NCBI GenBank assembly: GCA_910576895.1
Contig: CAJTJZ010000003.1
Coordinates: 59,999-123,998, forward strand
Length of the DNA: 64,000 nt
From: an uncultured Lachnospiraceae bacterium
Lineage (GTDB): Bacteria > Bacillota > Clostridia > Lachnospirales > Lachnospiraceae
Direction: 5' to 3'
The notes beneath the pieces were generated by a model, which was not told where the DNA came from, ran no database searches, and was given only the letters and a program-made list of their open reading frames with translations. Position numbers and translations under genes: made by a program. This document shows positions 41,158 to 51,458 of the stretch, piece after piece (the first letter of the stretch is position 1; each line of letters begins with the position of its first letter).

Positions 41158-43665
41158 ATGATTGACATAAGAGAAACACAGTTACTGTTTACATTGGATA
41201 ATTTGATTACTTATCATGTTTTAGAACCATCTATTATTCACAAAATGTTAGGGGCATATATATTCTTTGAGTTTGATGGTAACGTTTGTTTAAGGCGTGA
41301 GGCAAGTGCTGCTTATTTTGATATGATAATGGAAGAAAAAAAGGGGAGTATAAAGAAAGAGGAAAAAATTAATTTATTAGATTATATTCATAAAAGTGAA
41401 AGGGATTATGTAAAACAAGGTTTACAACAGTTTCTTAAAGATGAAACAAAAGAAAAGGAAACGTTCATTTATCGTCATATTATACAAAATGGAAGAAAAT
41501 TATGGGTAAAGATGGAAGTATTTCTTATAAAAAAAGGAGAACATTCTTCTTCCCTTTGTGGGATTTTCCATGATATTTCAGAGTCGGTAAGAAAAACTCA
41601 TAAATTGGAATTATTGGATAGAGAACTTTATTATTTAAATCATTCTGTTCCTGTTGGTTATTATCGTTGTGCAATAGATAAACTTAATTTGCCATTTACT
41701 TATATAAGTAGCAGTTTTTTAAAACTTGTTGAATATACAAGAGAGGAAATAGAGGAAGTATTTAACAATAAATTGGAGGAAATGATACATCCCTTAGATA
41801 GGCAGGAAATATTTCAAAAAGAGAATAGTAGTTGTTTAAAAGGGAAAAAAAAGTTATGGGTGAAATGCCGTATAAAATGCAGAAATGGTTATCGATGGTT
41901 TTTTCATCAAACAGAGTTTTTTGATATGGAAGATTGCCGTTTTTTTCAAGGAGCAATCATTGATATTACAGATAATTATACAAATATTGAAGAACAGGAA
42001 CAGGATTTAAAAAATCTGCAAAAAGAAGCAGCAGAAGTAGAAAAAAAGAATATTTTAAAAGAAGAAAGTAAAAAATATCTTGATATGATCTATGCACTTA
42101 GTTTAGATTATTATACAATATATTTAGTTGATTTGGAAACAGATACTTTTACAGTACAAAGAAGAACAAAGAAATTGACAAGTTCTACAGCAGAACGTAT
42201 GATGCGGACAGCAGTTTATTCGAAAGATATTGAGGAATATATTGTTCAATATGTCCATATAGATGATCGGGAAATGGTACAAAAGAAACTTCAGTTAGAA
42301 TCTTTATGTAGCAATCATATGGAAGTAGCGAAAGTATATACAATTCGCTATCGTAGAGTGACAGAAGGGGAGATAGAATGGATTGAATGGAGAATTGTTA
42401 AGTTTCTTGGTGAAAATAAAAAACAAAAAGCATTGCTTGCAATTAAAAATGTAACACAGGAAGTAAAAAAGGAGATAGAACAAAAATTATGTTTAGAAAA
42501 TGCCATAAAACAAGCAGAAAGTGCTAAAAAAGTGAAGAAAAATTTTCTATCAAATATGTCACATGATATCCGTACTCCATTAAATGCAATTGTTGGTTTT
42601 TCAGAAATTGCAGAAAATGATTTTAATGATAAAGAAGCTGTTTGGGAGTATTTAGAAAAGATTAGAGCATCTGCAAGTCATCTTAGAAATTTAGTGAACA
42701 ATGTTTTGGAAATGAGTCAGATGGAGAATGGAAACATAGAATTGCAGGAAGAAAAATGCAACCTCTCTCTTATAATTCGTAATGTAATTAGTATGATACA
42801 GCCGCAATTTTCATCAAAAGAGATTACGCTTTCTCTTGATGAGAAAATAAAAGATAAAAATGTATATGCTGATTTGGTAAGGCTTCAAGAGGTATTTTTT
42901 AATATTCTTGATAATATGGTAAAATTTACGAAAAAACAGGGCAGTGTTTCTATTTATGTTCGCCAACTTGAATCGGAAAAAGAGGGATATGGTTCTTATG
43001 AATTTATATTGGAAGATACTGGAATTGGTATGAAAAAGGAATTTTTAGAACATATCTTTGAACAATTTGAAAGGGAAAAAAATACAACAGATAGTAAAGT
43101 TGAGGGAATTGGACTTGGTATGGCGATTGTAAAAGCAATCATTGATAAAATGCAAGGAAAAATTCATGTGGATAGTGAACAAGGAAAAGGAACAAAGTTT
43201 GTAATTCATATTATGCTACAACTTCAGGAACAAAAGGAGGGAAAAGAAAAAGATTTTTTGTTAGAAGAAGATTCAAAAATATTTTATAAAAAAAGGATTT
43301 TAATAGTAGAAGATAATGAAATGAATCGAGAAATTGCAAGGGAGCTTTTGGAAGAGGTAGGTTTTGTAATAGAAATAGCGGAAAATGGTTTGGAAGCAGT
43401 AAACAAAATCAAGGAATCTAAAGAGGGGTATTATGATGCAGTTTTAATGGATATACAGATGCCTGTTATGAACGGATATGAAGCAACAGAGGCAATTCGT
43501 AGGCTTGTAAGAAAAGATGCTGCCAAAATACCAATTGTTGCTTTAACAGCAAATGCCTTTGAAGAAGATAGAAAAAAGGCAATAGAAAGTGGTATGAATG
43601 CACATATTTCAAAGCCATTAAATGTCAATGAGCTATGTGGAGTTTTAGCAGAATATTTGCTGTAA
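41158..43665 (+). CDS. Soluble multi-PAS hybrid histidine kinase with receiver
   Basis: The 835-residue protein has no membrane segment. Three PAS/PAC-like modules (about 30-145, 170-285, 305-445) are followed by HisKA with phosphoacceptor H469 (SHDIRTPLNAIVG), HATPase_c (boxes LEDTGIGM and GIGLGMAIV) and a C-terminal receiver with D765 (VLMDIQMPVMNG). Such hybrid kinases in gut Lachnospiraceae sense internal signals and feed GGDEF or Hpt partners. AAGGGGA precedes the ATG. A second, shorter hybrid kinase follows 20 bp downstream in the same operon. Confidence 0.93.
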   Translation: MIDIRETQLLFTLDNLITYHVLEPSIIHKMLGAYIFFEFDGNVCLRREASAAYFDMIMEEKKGSIKKEEKINLLDYIHKSERDYVKQGLQQFLKDETKEKETFIYRHIIQNGRKLWVKMEVFLIKKGEHSSSLCGIFHDISESVRKTHKLELLDRELYYLNHSVPVGYYRCAIDKLNLPFTYISSSFLKLVEYTREEIEEVFNNKLEEMIHPLDRQEIFQKENSSCLKGKKKLWVKCRIKCRNGYRWFFHQTEFFDMEDCRFFQGAIIDITDNYTNIEEQEQDLKNLQKEAAEVEKKNILKEESKKYLDMIYALSLDYYTIYLVDLETDTFTVQRRTKKLTSSTAERMMRTAVYSKDIEEYIVQYVHIDDREMVQKKLQLESLCSNHMEVAKVYTIRYRRVTEGEIEWIEWRIVKFLGENKKQKALLAIKNVTQEVKKEIEQKLCLENAIKQAESAKKVKKNFLSNMSHDIRTPLNAIVGFSEIAENDFNDKEAVWEYLEKIRASASHLRNLVNNVLEMSQMENGNIELQEEKCNLSLIIRNVISMIQPQFSSKEITLSLDEKIKDKNVYADLVRLQEVFFNILDNMVKFTKKQGSVSIYVRQLESEKEGYGSYEFILEDTGIGMKKEFLEHIFEQFEREKNTTDSKVEGIGLGMAIVKAIIDKMQGKIHVDSEQGKGTKFVIHIMLQLQEQKEGKEKDFLLEEDSKIFYKKRILIVEDNEMNREIARELLEEVGFVIEIAENGLEAVNKIKESKEGYYDAVLMDIQMPVMNGYEATEAIRRLVRKDAAKIPIVALTANAFEEDRKKAIESGMNAHISKPLNVNELCGVLAEYLL

Positions 43666-43685
43666 TATATAGGAGATTAGTGTAA

Positions 43686-44960
43686 ATGGAAAAGCGAACA
43701 TTCATGCAGATAGAGAAAGAACTTCGTAATGAGAGGGAAATACGAAAGCAGTTAGAAAAAAAGCTAGCACAGGCAGAACACGCAAATCAGGCAAAAAGTG
43801 TATTTTTATCAAATGTATCACATGATATTCGTACACCGATGAATGCAATTATTGGATTTACAACATTAGCTAGCACACATATTGAAGATACAACAAGAGT
43901 ATTGGAATATCATAAAAAGATTATGTCTTCTAGCAATCATTTGTTAAGCTTAATTAATGATGTATTAGATATGAGTCGTATTGAAAGCGGAAAAATGATA
44001 CTAGAGGAAGAAGAATGCAATTTACAAGAGATTATTAATGGCCTAACAGATATTATTCAGCCACAGATTGCTGCAAAAAAGCAAAAATTTTATATAGATA
44101 TTATCAATGTAAGGCATGATAAGATATGTTGCGATAAGTTAAGATTGAATCAGATTTTTTTAAATTTATTTAGTAATGCAATTAAATTTACAGGAGAAGG
44201 CGGTACGATTTCTTTTTCCATAGCAGAATTGCAGAAGAAAAAGGAAGGGTATGCTTTTTATGAGTTTCGTGTTGCAGATACTGGGATTGGCATGAGTAAG
44301 GAGTTTCAAAAACATATCTTTGAAGCATTTGAACGGGAAAGAAGTGCAGATAATATTCAGGGAACAGGACTTGGAATGGCAATAACAAAAAGCATTATTG
44401 ATATGATGGCTGGTAAAATTTATGTGGCAAGTACCCAAGGAGAAGGAACAGAATTTATTGTAAACTTGAATATTCGATTACAAGATGAGGATGATAAAAA
44501 GGAAGAAAAAACAAAAATAGAAGAAGAACAAATAATGGAGGAAGGATCGGAGAAAACAATAAAAGGGGAAGCATTTCTTGGAAAACGTGTTCTTCTTGTA
44601 GAAGATAATGAGCTAAATCGGGAGATTGCAAAGGAATTATTAAGTGATGCAGGGTTTTATGTAGAAGAAGCAGAAGATGGATCAGTAGCAGTAGAAAAAG
44701 TAAAGAGATCAAACGAAGGTTATTATGATTTAATTTTAATGGATGTGCAAATGCCTGTTATGAATGGATATGAAGCAACAAAGGCAATTCGAGGTTTGTC
44801 ACAAAAGCACTCTAAAATTCCAATTATTGCAATGACAGCAAATGCATTTAAAGCAGATGAAAATGAGGCAATAAAAAGTGGGATGGATGCTTATATTTCA
44901 AAGCCAATTGTTGTAAAAGAGTTGTTGAAAATGTTAGATGTTATTTTAAGAAGTAGTTAA
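43686..44960 (+). CDS. Sensorless hybrid histidine kinase with receiver
   Basis: The 424-residue protein starts with a short coiled coil and then HisKA with H46 (SHDIRTPMNAIIG), HATPase_c (VADTGIGM, GTGLGMAIT), an acidic linker (about 262-296) and a receiver with D353 (ILMDVQMPVMNG). It lacks any sensor domain and is about 50% identical by eye to the C-terminal half of its upstream neighbour, so it looks like a duplicated catalytic half. It could phosphorylate with or in place of the larger kinase through heterodimers. Confidence 0.92.
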   Translation: MEKRTFMQIEKELRNEREIRKQLEKKLAQAEHANQAKSVFLSNVSHDIRTPMNAIIGFTTLASTHIEDTTRVLEYHKKIMSSSNHLLSLINDVLDMSRIESGKMILEEEECNLQEIINGLTDIIQPQIAAKKQKFYIDIINVRHDKICCDKLRLNQIFLNLFSNAIKFTGEGGTISFSIAELQKKKEGYAFYEFRVADTGIGMSKEFQKHIFEAFERERSADNIQGTGLGMAITKSIIDMMAGKIYVASTQGEGTEFIVNLNIRLQDEDDKKEEKTKIEEEQIMEEGSEKTIKGEAFLGKRVLLVEDNELNREIAKELLSDAGFYVEEAEDGSVAVEKVKRSNEGYYDLILMDVQMPVMNGYEATKAIRGLSQKHSKIPIIAMTANAFKADENEAIKSGMDAYISKPIVVKELLKMLDVILRSS

Positions 44961-44989
44961 AAACTAAAGTGACAGGAGATAGGGAAAAT

Positions 44990-46384
44990 ATGAAAATACC
45001 AAAACAGGCAGAAAAAATTATTCATATTCTCGAAAAGAATGGATATGAAGCATATCTTGTAGGAGGCTGTGTGCGTGATATGCTTTTAGAGAAAGAGCCA
45101 GATGATTGGGATATTACAACAAATGCAAAGCCCCAAGAAATAAAGGCATTGTTTTATAGAACCATTGATACAGGAATTAAGCATGGAACAGTTACTGTGA
45201 TAATGGACAATTGTGGATATGAGGTAACTACTTATCGGATTGATGGAGAATATAAAGATGGAAGACATCCAAATCATGTATGGTTTACATCAAAGCTTGC
45301 AGAGGATTTAAAACGTAGAGATTTTACAATCAATGCAATGGCATATAATAAGAAACATGGGCTTATTGATCTTTTTGGTGGACAGAAGGATTTAGAACAG
45401 GGATTGATTTCCTGTGTAGGAAATCCTATGGAACGTTTTTCAGAAGATGCATTACGGATTTTACGTGCAATTCGATTTGCAGGACAGCTTGGATTTGCAA
45501 TTGAAGAAACGACATTAAAAGCCACAGAGCAGCTTGCACCTACGCTTTCAAAAATTAGTGCAGAACGGATTCGGATAGAATTTGTAAAATTATTAGTAAG
45601 TAAACATCCAGATCTTTTATTATTAGCATGGGAACATAAAATTACAAAAGTAATTTTACCTGAATTTGATATTATGATGGAAACACCACAAAATAATCCA
45701 CATCATTGTTATAATGTAGGAATGCATTGTATGGAAGTATTGAAAAATGTGCATAGTTATTGGGCGGAAAGAAAAAGAAAAAAAGAAAAAGAAAGAGAGG
45801 AGAACGATTCTAAAAGTTTTCAAATTATGTGTTTATCTGCGTTATTTCATGATATTGCAAAACCATATGTAAAAACGGTAGATGAACAACAGATTGATCA
45901 TTTTTACGGACATCCTTTAAAGAGTGCGGAACTTACAGAGAAAATTCTTTCTCGTTTAAAATTTGATAAAGATACAATAGAACAAGTAAAACATTTGATT
46001 CTTTGGCATGATTATCGCTATTCAGGGAAAAAGGCAGCAATGCGTCATGCTATCAATAAAATTGGCAAAGATTTTATGGAGGATTTATTTTTCTTACAGC
46101 GGTGTGATGTTTTAGCACAAAATCCTGAGAAACAAAAGGAAAAATTACTTATTCTTGATAAGGCAGAAAGTTTATTTTTACAGATTCAAGAAGAAGGAGA
46201 ATGTACAGATTTAAAAATGTTAGCTGTTTCTGGAAAAGACTTACTTGCATTAGGTTTTCCGCAAGGGAAGGAGATTGGAACTATACTTTCTTCACTTTTA
46301 GAACATGTGCTTTCTGTTCCAGAAGATAATAAAAAAGAGATTTTATTAGAACTGGTTCAAAAACTTCATAGGGAAAAGGAATGA
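44990..46384 (+). CDS. cca: CCA-adding tRNA nucleotidyltransferase with HD domain
   Basis: The 464-residue protein is a class II CCA enzyme: GGCVRDMLL (about 24-32), the catalytic DDWDI (about 39-43), RRDFTINAMAY (about 104-114) and RILRAIRFAGQLGF, followed by an HD phosphohydrolase-like domain (FHDIAKP about 282-288). It adds or repairs the 3' CCA of tRNAs. The ATG 44990 is placed after AGGAGATAGGG. The next gene overlaps it by ATGA. Confidence 0.95.
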   Translation: MKIPKQAEKIIHILEKNGYEAYLVGGCVRDMLLEKEPDDWDITTNAKPQEIKALFYRTIDTGIKHGTVTVIMDNCGYEVTTYRIDGEYKDGRHPNHVWFTSKLAEDLKRRDFTINAMAYNKKHGLIDLFGGQKDLEQGLISCVGNPMERFSEDALRILRAIRFAGQLGFAIEETTLKATEQLAPTLSKISAERIRIEFVKLLVSKHPDLLLLAWEHKITKVILPEFDIMMETPQNNPHHCYNVGMHCMEVLKNVHSYWAERKRKKEKEREENDSKSFQIMCLSALFHDIAKPYVKTVDEQQIDHFYGHPLKSAELTEKILSRLKFDKDTIEQVKHLILWHDYRYSGKKAAMRHAINKIGKDFMEDLFFLQRCDVLAQNPEKQKEKLLILDKAESLFLQIQEEGECTDLKMLAVSGKDLLALGFPQGKEIGTILSSLLEHVLSVPEDNKKEILLELVQKLHREKE

Positions 46385-47601
46385 TTTTCCTTTCTGCTTC
46401 ATATGATAAACAAGGTTTGTATTATTATATGGCACGGGCAGGGGGAATGATTTTGGAAGAAAAATGGGAAGAAGTATTAGAACAATATGATTTAAAGGTA
46501 AAACGTATTTCTTGGGCAAGAGGAGCAAAACTTTTGGAAACAGATCATGGTTTCTTTCAATTAAAGCAATTTATAGGAAAACCACGTCAGCTTGCCTTGG
46601 AACACGCAGTTACATCAGGACTTGTAAAACAAGGCTATCAGCTTGTAGATCATATTTTGAAAACAAAAGATGGAATGCTCTTTGCCAAAGGTTCTATTCG
46701 GAAATATGGCAGAAAATCTAATAAACAGATAATAGAAGAAAGAGGAAATTCTGTAAGGGAAGAAATAGAAGGAAGTAACGTAATGTTAGAGGAAAAAAGA
46801 GAACAAAGTCAATCTGATAAAAAAGAGTGGTGGCAGCTTCCCTTTCCAGATAATTGTGATATTTATGTAATTAGAAAATGGTTTCCGGGAGAAGAGGGAA
46901 ATTTCCGAAATGCAGAGTTTTTAAAAAGGGCAGCGGCTGCCTTGGGAAAATTACACAATGCAATGGAAATTGTAGAAGTTCCAGAAGAACTTGCGATTTT
47001 TCATCCATCTATGGCATTATTGGAAACATGGCAGAAACATAATCGAGAATTAAAACGTATTCGCCGCTATATTTTAAATAAAAAGCAAAAAAATGAATTT
47101 GAAATTCTATTTTTATCTATGGAAGGTGGCTATTTTGATACAGCAAGAAATGCCTGTCATCTATTAGAACAGGGAAATTGTAGACAGCTTTTTTTAGAAG
47201 CAGCAAAACAACAAAAGTTTTGTCATGGCAGCTATAATTATCATAATCTTTTAGATTCTCGTATGGGATTAGCAACCGTTTGCTTTGAAAATGCAGGAAT
47301 TGGTGTGCCAGTTTTTGATCTTTATCAAATGATGAGAAAATTATTGGAAAAAAATCGTTGGGAAAAAGGATTGGCAATTGATGTATTAAGAGAATATGAA
47401 AAACAACGAAGATTAGATAAAAGGGAGAGAGAACTTCTTTATATTATGCTATTATATCCAGAAAAATTTTGGAAGGTCAGTAATCATTATTATAATAGCA
47501 GAAAATCATGGATTAACAAGATTGACATTGTAAAATTAGAGGAGCTTGGCAGGCAGCAAAGTAAAAGACAAGAAACTTTGGAATATTTAAGAAATTATTA
47601 G
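46381..47601 (+). CDS. CotS-family spore-coat kinase-like protein
   Basis: The conserved part starts at about residue 28 (EEVLEQYDLKVKRISWARGAKLLETDHGFFQLKQF in family terms, quoted here only to its start EEVLEQYDLK), with the aminoglycoside-phosphotransferase-like lobe, IRKWFPGEEGNFR, and the catalytic-loop-like FCHGSYNYHNLL (H and N present). CotS/YutH/YsxE proteins associate with the spore coat. The frame overlaps cca (ATGA), but ATG 46450, after GGGCAGGGGG, gives the more usual family N-terminus and may be the true start. A linker insertion (about 115-152) rich in E and K is unusual. Confidence 0.8.
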   Translation: MIFLSASYDKQGLYYYMARAGGMILEEKWEEVLEQYDLKVKRISWARGAKLLETDHGFFQLKQFIGKPRQLALEHAVTSGLVKQGYQLVDHILKTKDGMLFAKGSIRKYGRKSNKQIIEERGNSVREEIEGSNVMLEEKREQSQSDKKEWWQLPFPDNCDIYVIRKWFPGEEGNFRNAEFLKRAAAALGKLHNAMEIVEVPEELAIFHPSMALLETWQKHNRELKRIRRYILNKKQKNEFEILFLSMEGGYFDTARNACHLLEQGNCRQLFLEAAKQQKFCHGSYNYHNLLDSRMGLATVCFENAGIGVPVFDLYQMMRKLLEKNRWEKGLAIDVLREYEKQRRLDKRERELLYIMLLYPEKFWKVSNHYYNSRKSWINKIDIVKLEELGRQQSKRQETLEYLRNY

Positions 47602-47700
47602 TCTGTAGTAAGGAATTGTTTTAAGCATTGTGAGAAAAATTTCTTTCAGATCTACTTCTCAAATGAAGCTTTTTGTGGTAAGATAGTTCAAGAGAGGAGC

Positions 47701-49380
47701 ATGGGAAAGATGCATAGAAAAATGAAAATACAAAGATATTGGATGTTTCTGTTTTTATCGGTTTTCTGTATTAGCACATTTTGTGCCTGTGGGCAGAAAC
47801 CGACAAAACAGACAACACAAAGAAAAACAATAACGGCATCAAAAATGATGGCGATGGAAAAAGAATATGATAGTGAGCTTACAGGAGTGATTAAAAGTAT
47901 AGAAAAAGATGCAGAAACAATTACCATATTAGAAACTGCTACAGCAGCAGAAACCATATTGACATATAATGATATGACAGAGGCAATGAATCAATATGGT
48001 GATATTAAAACAGTAGAGCAGTTTTCTATTGGAGATATTGTAGAAGTTTTTTTCTGGTCAAAAAATAATGAGATTGTAAAGATAGAAAATTCTGATTCTG
48101 CTTGGACCTATGAGGATGTAAAAAAATTTTCTATTCGCAGAGAGGATCAGATTTTTAAAATTGTTGATCATAAATATCAATATGATCCTGTTTCTTTACT
48201 TGTAATTCAAGATGGAAAATTAACTGATTTGCTGACAGTAAATGAATATGATACCTTAAGCATTCAGGGAATTGGAAGCAGAATTTACAGTATTACAATA
48301 AAAAAAGGACATGGTTATGTACGTTTTAAAAATTATGAACAATTTGTTGGTGGTATGGTAGAAATTGGATATGGTATTATTCGTAATGTTTCGGAGGATA
48401 TGCTTTTGACAGTGCCAGAAGGAATATATCGTATGGTTATGGAACATGGACAGCTTTCAGCAGAAAAACAGATTGTTGTAGAACAGGGACAGGAACTTAC
48501 TATTGATTTAAGTGCTTATCAAACAAAGGTGGACAAGACAGGTAGAGTTTATTTTCTTGTAGAACCAGAGGGAGCACAATTAAATATTAATGGTGTGCCC
48601 GTTGTTTATAATGATGCTGTAGAATTAAACTTTGGAAAAAATATTATTCAAGTGTTTGCAGATAATTATACATCTTATACAGGGACTTTGAATGTAAAAA
48701 AAGCATATCAGGTAGTAAAGATTCATTTAGCACAAGATAGTTCAGAAGCAGAGGTAGTTTCTACAGATGATGAAGAAGATGCAAATACAAATACAGAAAC
48801 ACAAGATAATAATTCTAATTCTAATCAGACAGAAAATAATGAAGATAACAATAATGACAACAATGAAAATGAAGAAAATAATGAAAATGAAGACAATAAT
48901 ACCGATGAAGAAAATAATGATAATACAGAATCTACCGATCAATCGGTAGAAAATTCCGAAGAAAATACAGATAATTCTACACAGGGAGATTCTAATAATA
49001 CAGAGACAAAAGATACTACAAATTCTAAAACAGATAAGGACAGTCAAAAAGATAAGGATAGTAAAGAAAATGATAAAAAAGATAAAGATAAAAATAAGGA
49101 CAAGGAATCAGAGGATACTACCATTGAACCAGCGAATACCGAAACAACGGAAATTGATAAAAAACATACAATTACAGTAAATTCACCAAAAGATGTTAAG
49201 GTTTATGTAAATGGGGATTATGTAGGGAAGTCGCCAGTATCTTTTTCTAAGATTATTGGTACTTTTACAGTAGCACTTTCAAAAGATGGCTATAAAACAG
49301 CAAGTTATACACTAACAATGGAAGATGATAAAGAGAGTAGCTTCTTAAGTTTTCCTGACTTAGCTGAGGAAGATTCCTAG
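47701..49380 (+). CDS. PEGA-domain lipoprotein with Asn/Asp/Glu-rich linker
   Basis: The 559-residue protein has a lipoprotein signal peptide (hydrophobic 14-29, lipobox FCAC with the acylated Cys at about 30). The extracellular part contains a beta-rich region (about 60-210), two PEGA domains (around 270-340 with EPEGAQLNINGVPV; and 485-545 with SPKDVKVYVNGDYVGKSP) and a long linker of N, D, E, S, K and T (about 355-480) encoded by repetitive DNA. PEGA domains are found in surface proteins near S-layer or cell-wall functions. Probably a wall-exposed lipoprotein. GAGAGG precedes the ATG. Confidence 0.88.
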   Translation: MGKMHRKMKIQRYWMFLFLSVFCISTFCACGQKPTKQTTQRKTITASKMMAMEKEYDSELTGVIKSIEKDAETITILETATAAETILTYNDMTEAMNQYGDIKTVEQFSIGDIVEVFFWSKNNEIVKIENSDSAWTYEDVKKFSIRREDQIFKIVDHKYQYDPVSLLVIQDGKLTDLLTVNEYDTLSIQGIGSRIYSITIKKGHGYVRFKNYEQFVGGMVEIGYGIIRNVSEDMLLTVPEGIYRMVMEHGQLSAEKQIVVEQGQELTIDLSAYQTKVDKTGRVYFLVEPEGAQLNINGVPVVYNDAVELNFGKNIIQVFADNYTSYTGTLNVKKAYQVVKIHLAQDSSEAEVVSTDDEEDANTNTETQDNNSNSNQTENNEDNNNDNNENEENNENEDNNTDEENNDNTESTDQSVENSEENTDNSTQGDSNNTETKDTTNSKTDKDSQKDKDSKENDKKDKDKNKDKESEDTTIEPANTETTEIDKKHTITVNSPKDVKVYVNGDYVGKSPVSFSKIIGTFTVALSKDGYKTASYTLTMEDDKESSFLSFPDLAEEDS

Positions 49381-49493
49381 TTTGATTTAGGTTAGCACAA
49401 AGGGTAAACATATATTATATTATAAAAATAATATAGTATAAACAAAGTCCTTTGTTATAATAGAATATATATTTTTAAGGAGGAAAAAAAGGT

Positions 49494-51227
49494 ATGGATT
49501 ACAAAGAACTATATGAGGCATGGCTGGCAGACCCTTATTTTGATGAGGAGACAAAAAAGGAGCTGGAATCAATTAAAGGGGATGAAAACGAGATTAAAGA
49601 GCGTTTTTATACGGAGCTTGAATTTGGTACTGCTGGTTTAAGGGGAATTATTGGTGCAGGTATTAACCGTATGAATGTGTATACTGTTAGAAAAGCTACA
49701 CAGGGACTTGCAAATTATATCAATAAGCAGGGAAAGGCTTCCCAAGGTGTAGCAATTGCATTTGACAGTCGCCGTATGTCACCAGAATTTGCTGATGTAG
49801 CAGCATTATGCCTTGCAGCAAATGGAATTAAAGCTTATGTATTTGAATCTCTTCGTCCAACACCAGAACTTTCTTATGCAGTACGCAAATTATCTTGTAT
49901 TGCAGGTATCAATATTACAGCAAGCCATAATCCGCCAGAATATAATGGCTATAAAGTATATTGGGAAGATGGTGCACAAATTACACCGCCTCATGATAGT
50001 GGTATTATGGATGAAGTAAAGGCAATTACTGATTTTTCTGTTTGTAAGACAATGGAAAAAGAAGAAGCAAAAAAACAAGGGCTTTATGAAGTGATTGGAG
50101 CAGCAATTGATGATGCTTATATGGAAGAACTAAAAAAACAAGTAATCCATTGGGACAGCATTAAAGAAGTTGGCAAAGATATTACGATTGTTTATACACC
50201 GCTTCATGGAACAGGAAATATTCCAGCAAGACGCGTTTTAAAAGAAATAGGTTTTGATCATGTTTATGTTGTGCCAGAGCAAGAACTTCCTGATGGCGAA
50301 TTTCCTACAGTAAGCTATCCAAATCCAGAAGCAAAGGAAGCATTTGCATTAGCACTTTCTCTTGCAAAGGAAAAGAATGCTGATCTTGTACTTGCTACCG
50401 ATCCAGATGCCGATCGTCTTGGTGTTTATGTAAAAGATACAAAATCAGGTGAATATATCTGTTTAACAGGAAATATGTCTGGTTGTCTTTTAGCAGATTA
50501 TGAAATTAGTCAAAGAAAAGAAATGGATGGAAAGCTTCCAGAAGATGGTGCATTAATTAAAACAATTGTTACATCGAATATGGCTGATGCGATTGCAAAG
50601 TATTATGGCGTAAATTTAATTGAAGTTCTAACAGGTTTTAAATTTATTGGACAACAGATTCTTGGATTTGAAACAAAAGGAACAGGTACTTATTTATTTG
50701 GCTTTGAAGAAAGCTATGGTTGTTTAATTGGAACACATGCAAGGGATAAAGATGCGATTGTTGCTACCATGGCACTTTGTGAAGCAGCCGCTTACTATAA
50801 GACAAAAGGAAAGACATTATGGGATGCCATGATTGATATGTATGAACGTTATGGTTATTATAAAGATAATGTTGTATCTATTGAAAAGAAAGGTATGGAA
50901 GGACTGGCAGAAATTAAACGGATTATGGATACATTGCGTGAAAAGATGCCAGAAAGCTTTGGTAGTTATAAAGTAGTATCTACAAGAGATTATCAAAAAG
51001 ATATTATTAAGGATTTAGCTACAGGTGAAGAAAAACCAACAGGACTTCCAAAATCCAATGTACTTTATTTTGATATGACAGATAATGTATGGTTATGTGT
51101 ACGTCCATCTGGTACAGAGCCAAAGATTAAGCTATACTATGGTGTAGTAGGAACAAGTCTTGAGGATGCAGAAAAGAAATCAGAAGAACTTGGAAAGATT
51201 GTAAAGGATATGCTGAATAGTTTATAA
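49494..51227 (+). CDS. pgm: Phosphoglucomutase/phosphomannomutase (alpha-phosphohexomutase)
   Basis: The 577-residue enzyme has the phosphoserine loop TASHNPPEYNGYKVYW (about 141-156), the metal loop TDPDADRLGV (about 301-310), the sugar-binding FGFEESYGCL (about 402-412) and the phosphate loop RPSGTEPKIK (about 536-545). It interconverts hexose 1- and 6-phosphates and feeds UDP-sugar synthesis. It is the long Firmicutes PgcA type. It lies just before the glycan cluster and fits as precursor supplier. Ribosome binding site AAGGAGG. Confidence 0.95.
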   Translation: MDYKELYEAWLADPYFDEETKKELESIKGDENEIKERFYTELEFGTAGLRGIIGAGINRMNVYTVRKATQGLANYINKQGKASQGVAIAFDSRRMSPEFADVAALCLAANGIKAYVFESLRPTPELSYAVRKLSCIAGINITASHNPPEYNGYKVYWEDGAQITPPHDSGIMDEVKAITDFSVCKTMEKEEAKKQGLYEVIGAAIDDAYMEELKKQVIHWDSIKEVGKDITIVYTPLHGTGNIPARRVLKEIGFDHVYVVPEQELPDGEFPTVSYPNPEAKEAFALALSLAKEKNADLVLATDPDADRLGVYVKDTKSGEYICLTGNMSGCLLADYEISQRKEMDGKLPEDGALIKTIVTSNMADAIAKYYGVNLIEVLTGFKFIGQQILGFETKGTGTYLFGFEESYGCLIGTHARDKDAIVATMALCEAAAYYKTKGKTLWDAMIDMYERYGYYKDNVVSIEKKGMEGLAEIKRIMDTLREKMPESFGSYKVVSTRDYQKDIIKDLATGEEKPTGLPKSNVLYFDMTDNVWLCVRPSGTEPKIKLYYGVVGTSLEDAEKKSEELGKIVKDMLNSL

Positions 51228-51252
51228 TCTGGCGAAATATTTGTAATAGAAA

Positions 51253-51292
51253 TTCCGGGTGGCAGGCAATTCATGTCTGCTGTCTGGATTTT
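51253..51292 (+). terminator. Probable terminator after pgm
   Basis: CCGGGTGGCAG pairs imperfectly with CTGCTGTCTGG, followed by ATTTTATATTTT. It appears to separate pgm from the glycan genes. Confidence 0.55.
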
Positions 51293-51322
51293 ATATTTTC
51301 TGTCAGATTTGTAAAGATTAGT

Positions 51323-51348
51323 ATAGTTTAGATTATAATCTAAACTAT
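51323..51348. promoter_or_regulatory. Perfect 26-bp palindrome, candidate operator
   Basis: ATAGTTTAGATTA is followed directly by its exact reverse complement. The centre contains TATAAT, a possible -10. It lies 110 bp before the DegT gene. No loop spacer and no T run, so an operator is more likely than a terminator. Confidence 0.55.
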
Positions 51349-51458
51349 GACCTATCTTAGGTTGGATTTTCATAAAATCTATGATGTTTTATAGGTGTTA
51401 AGTTTAAAAGTTTAAATGTAATATAAGAAAATATTTTGAAAAGGATGGAAAAAAGAAA

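Noticed and set aside
48742..49047. Minus-strand ORF rich in Ile over the PEGA linker
   Set aside because: It is the complement of the Asn/Asp/Glu-coding low-complexity DNA and has no ribosome binding site.
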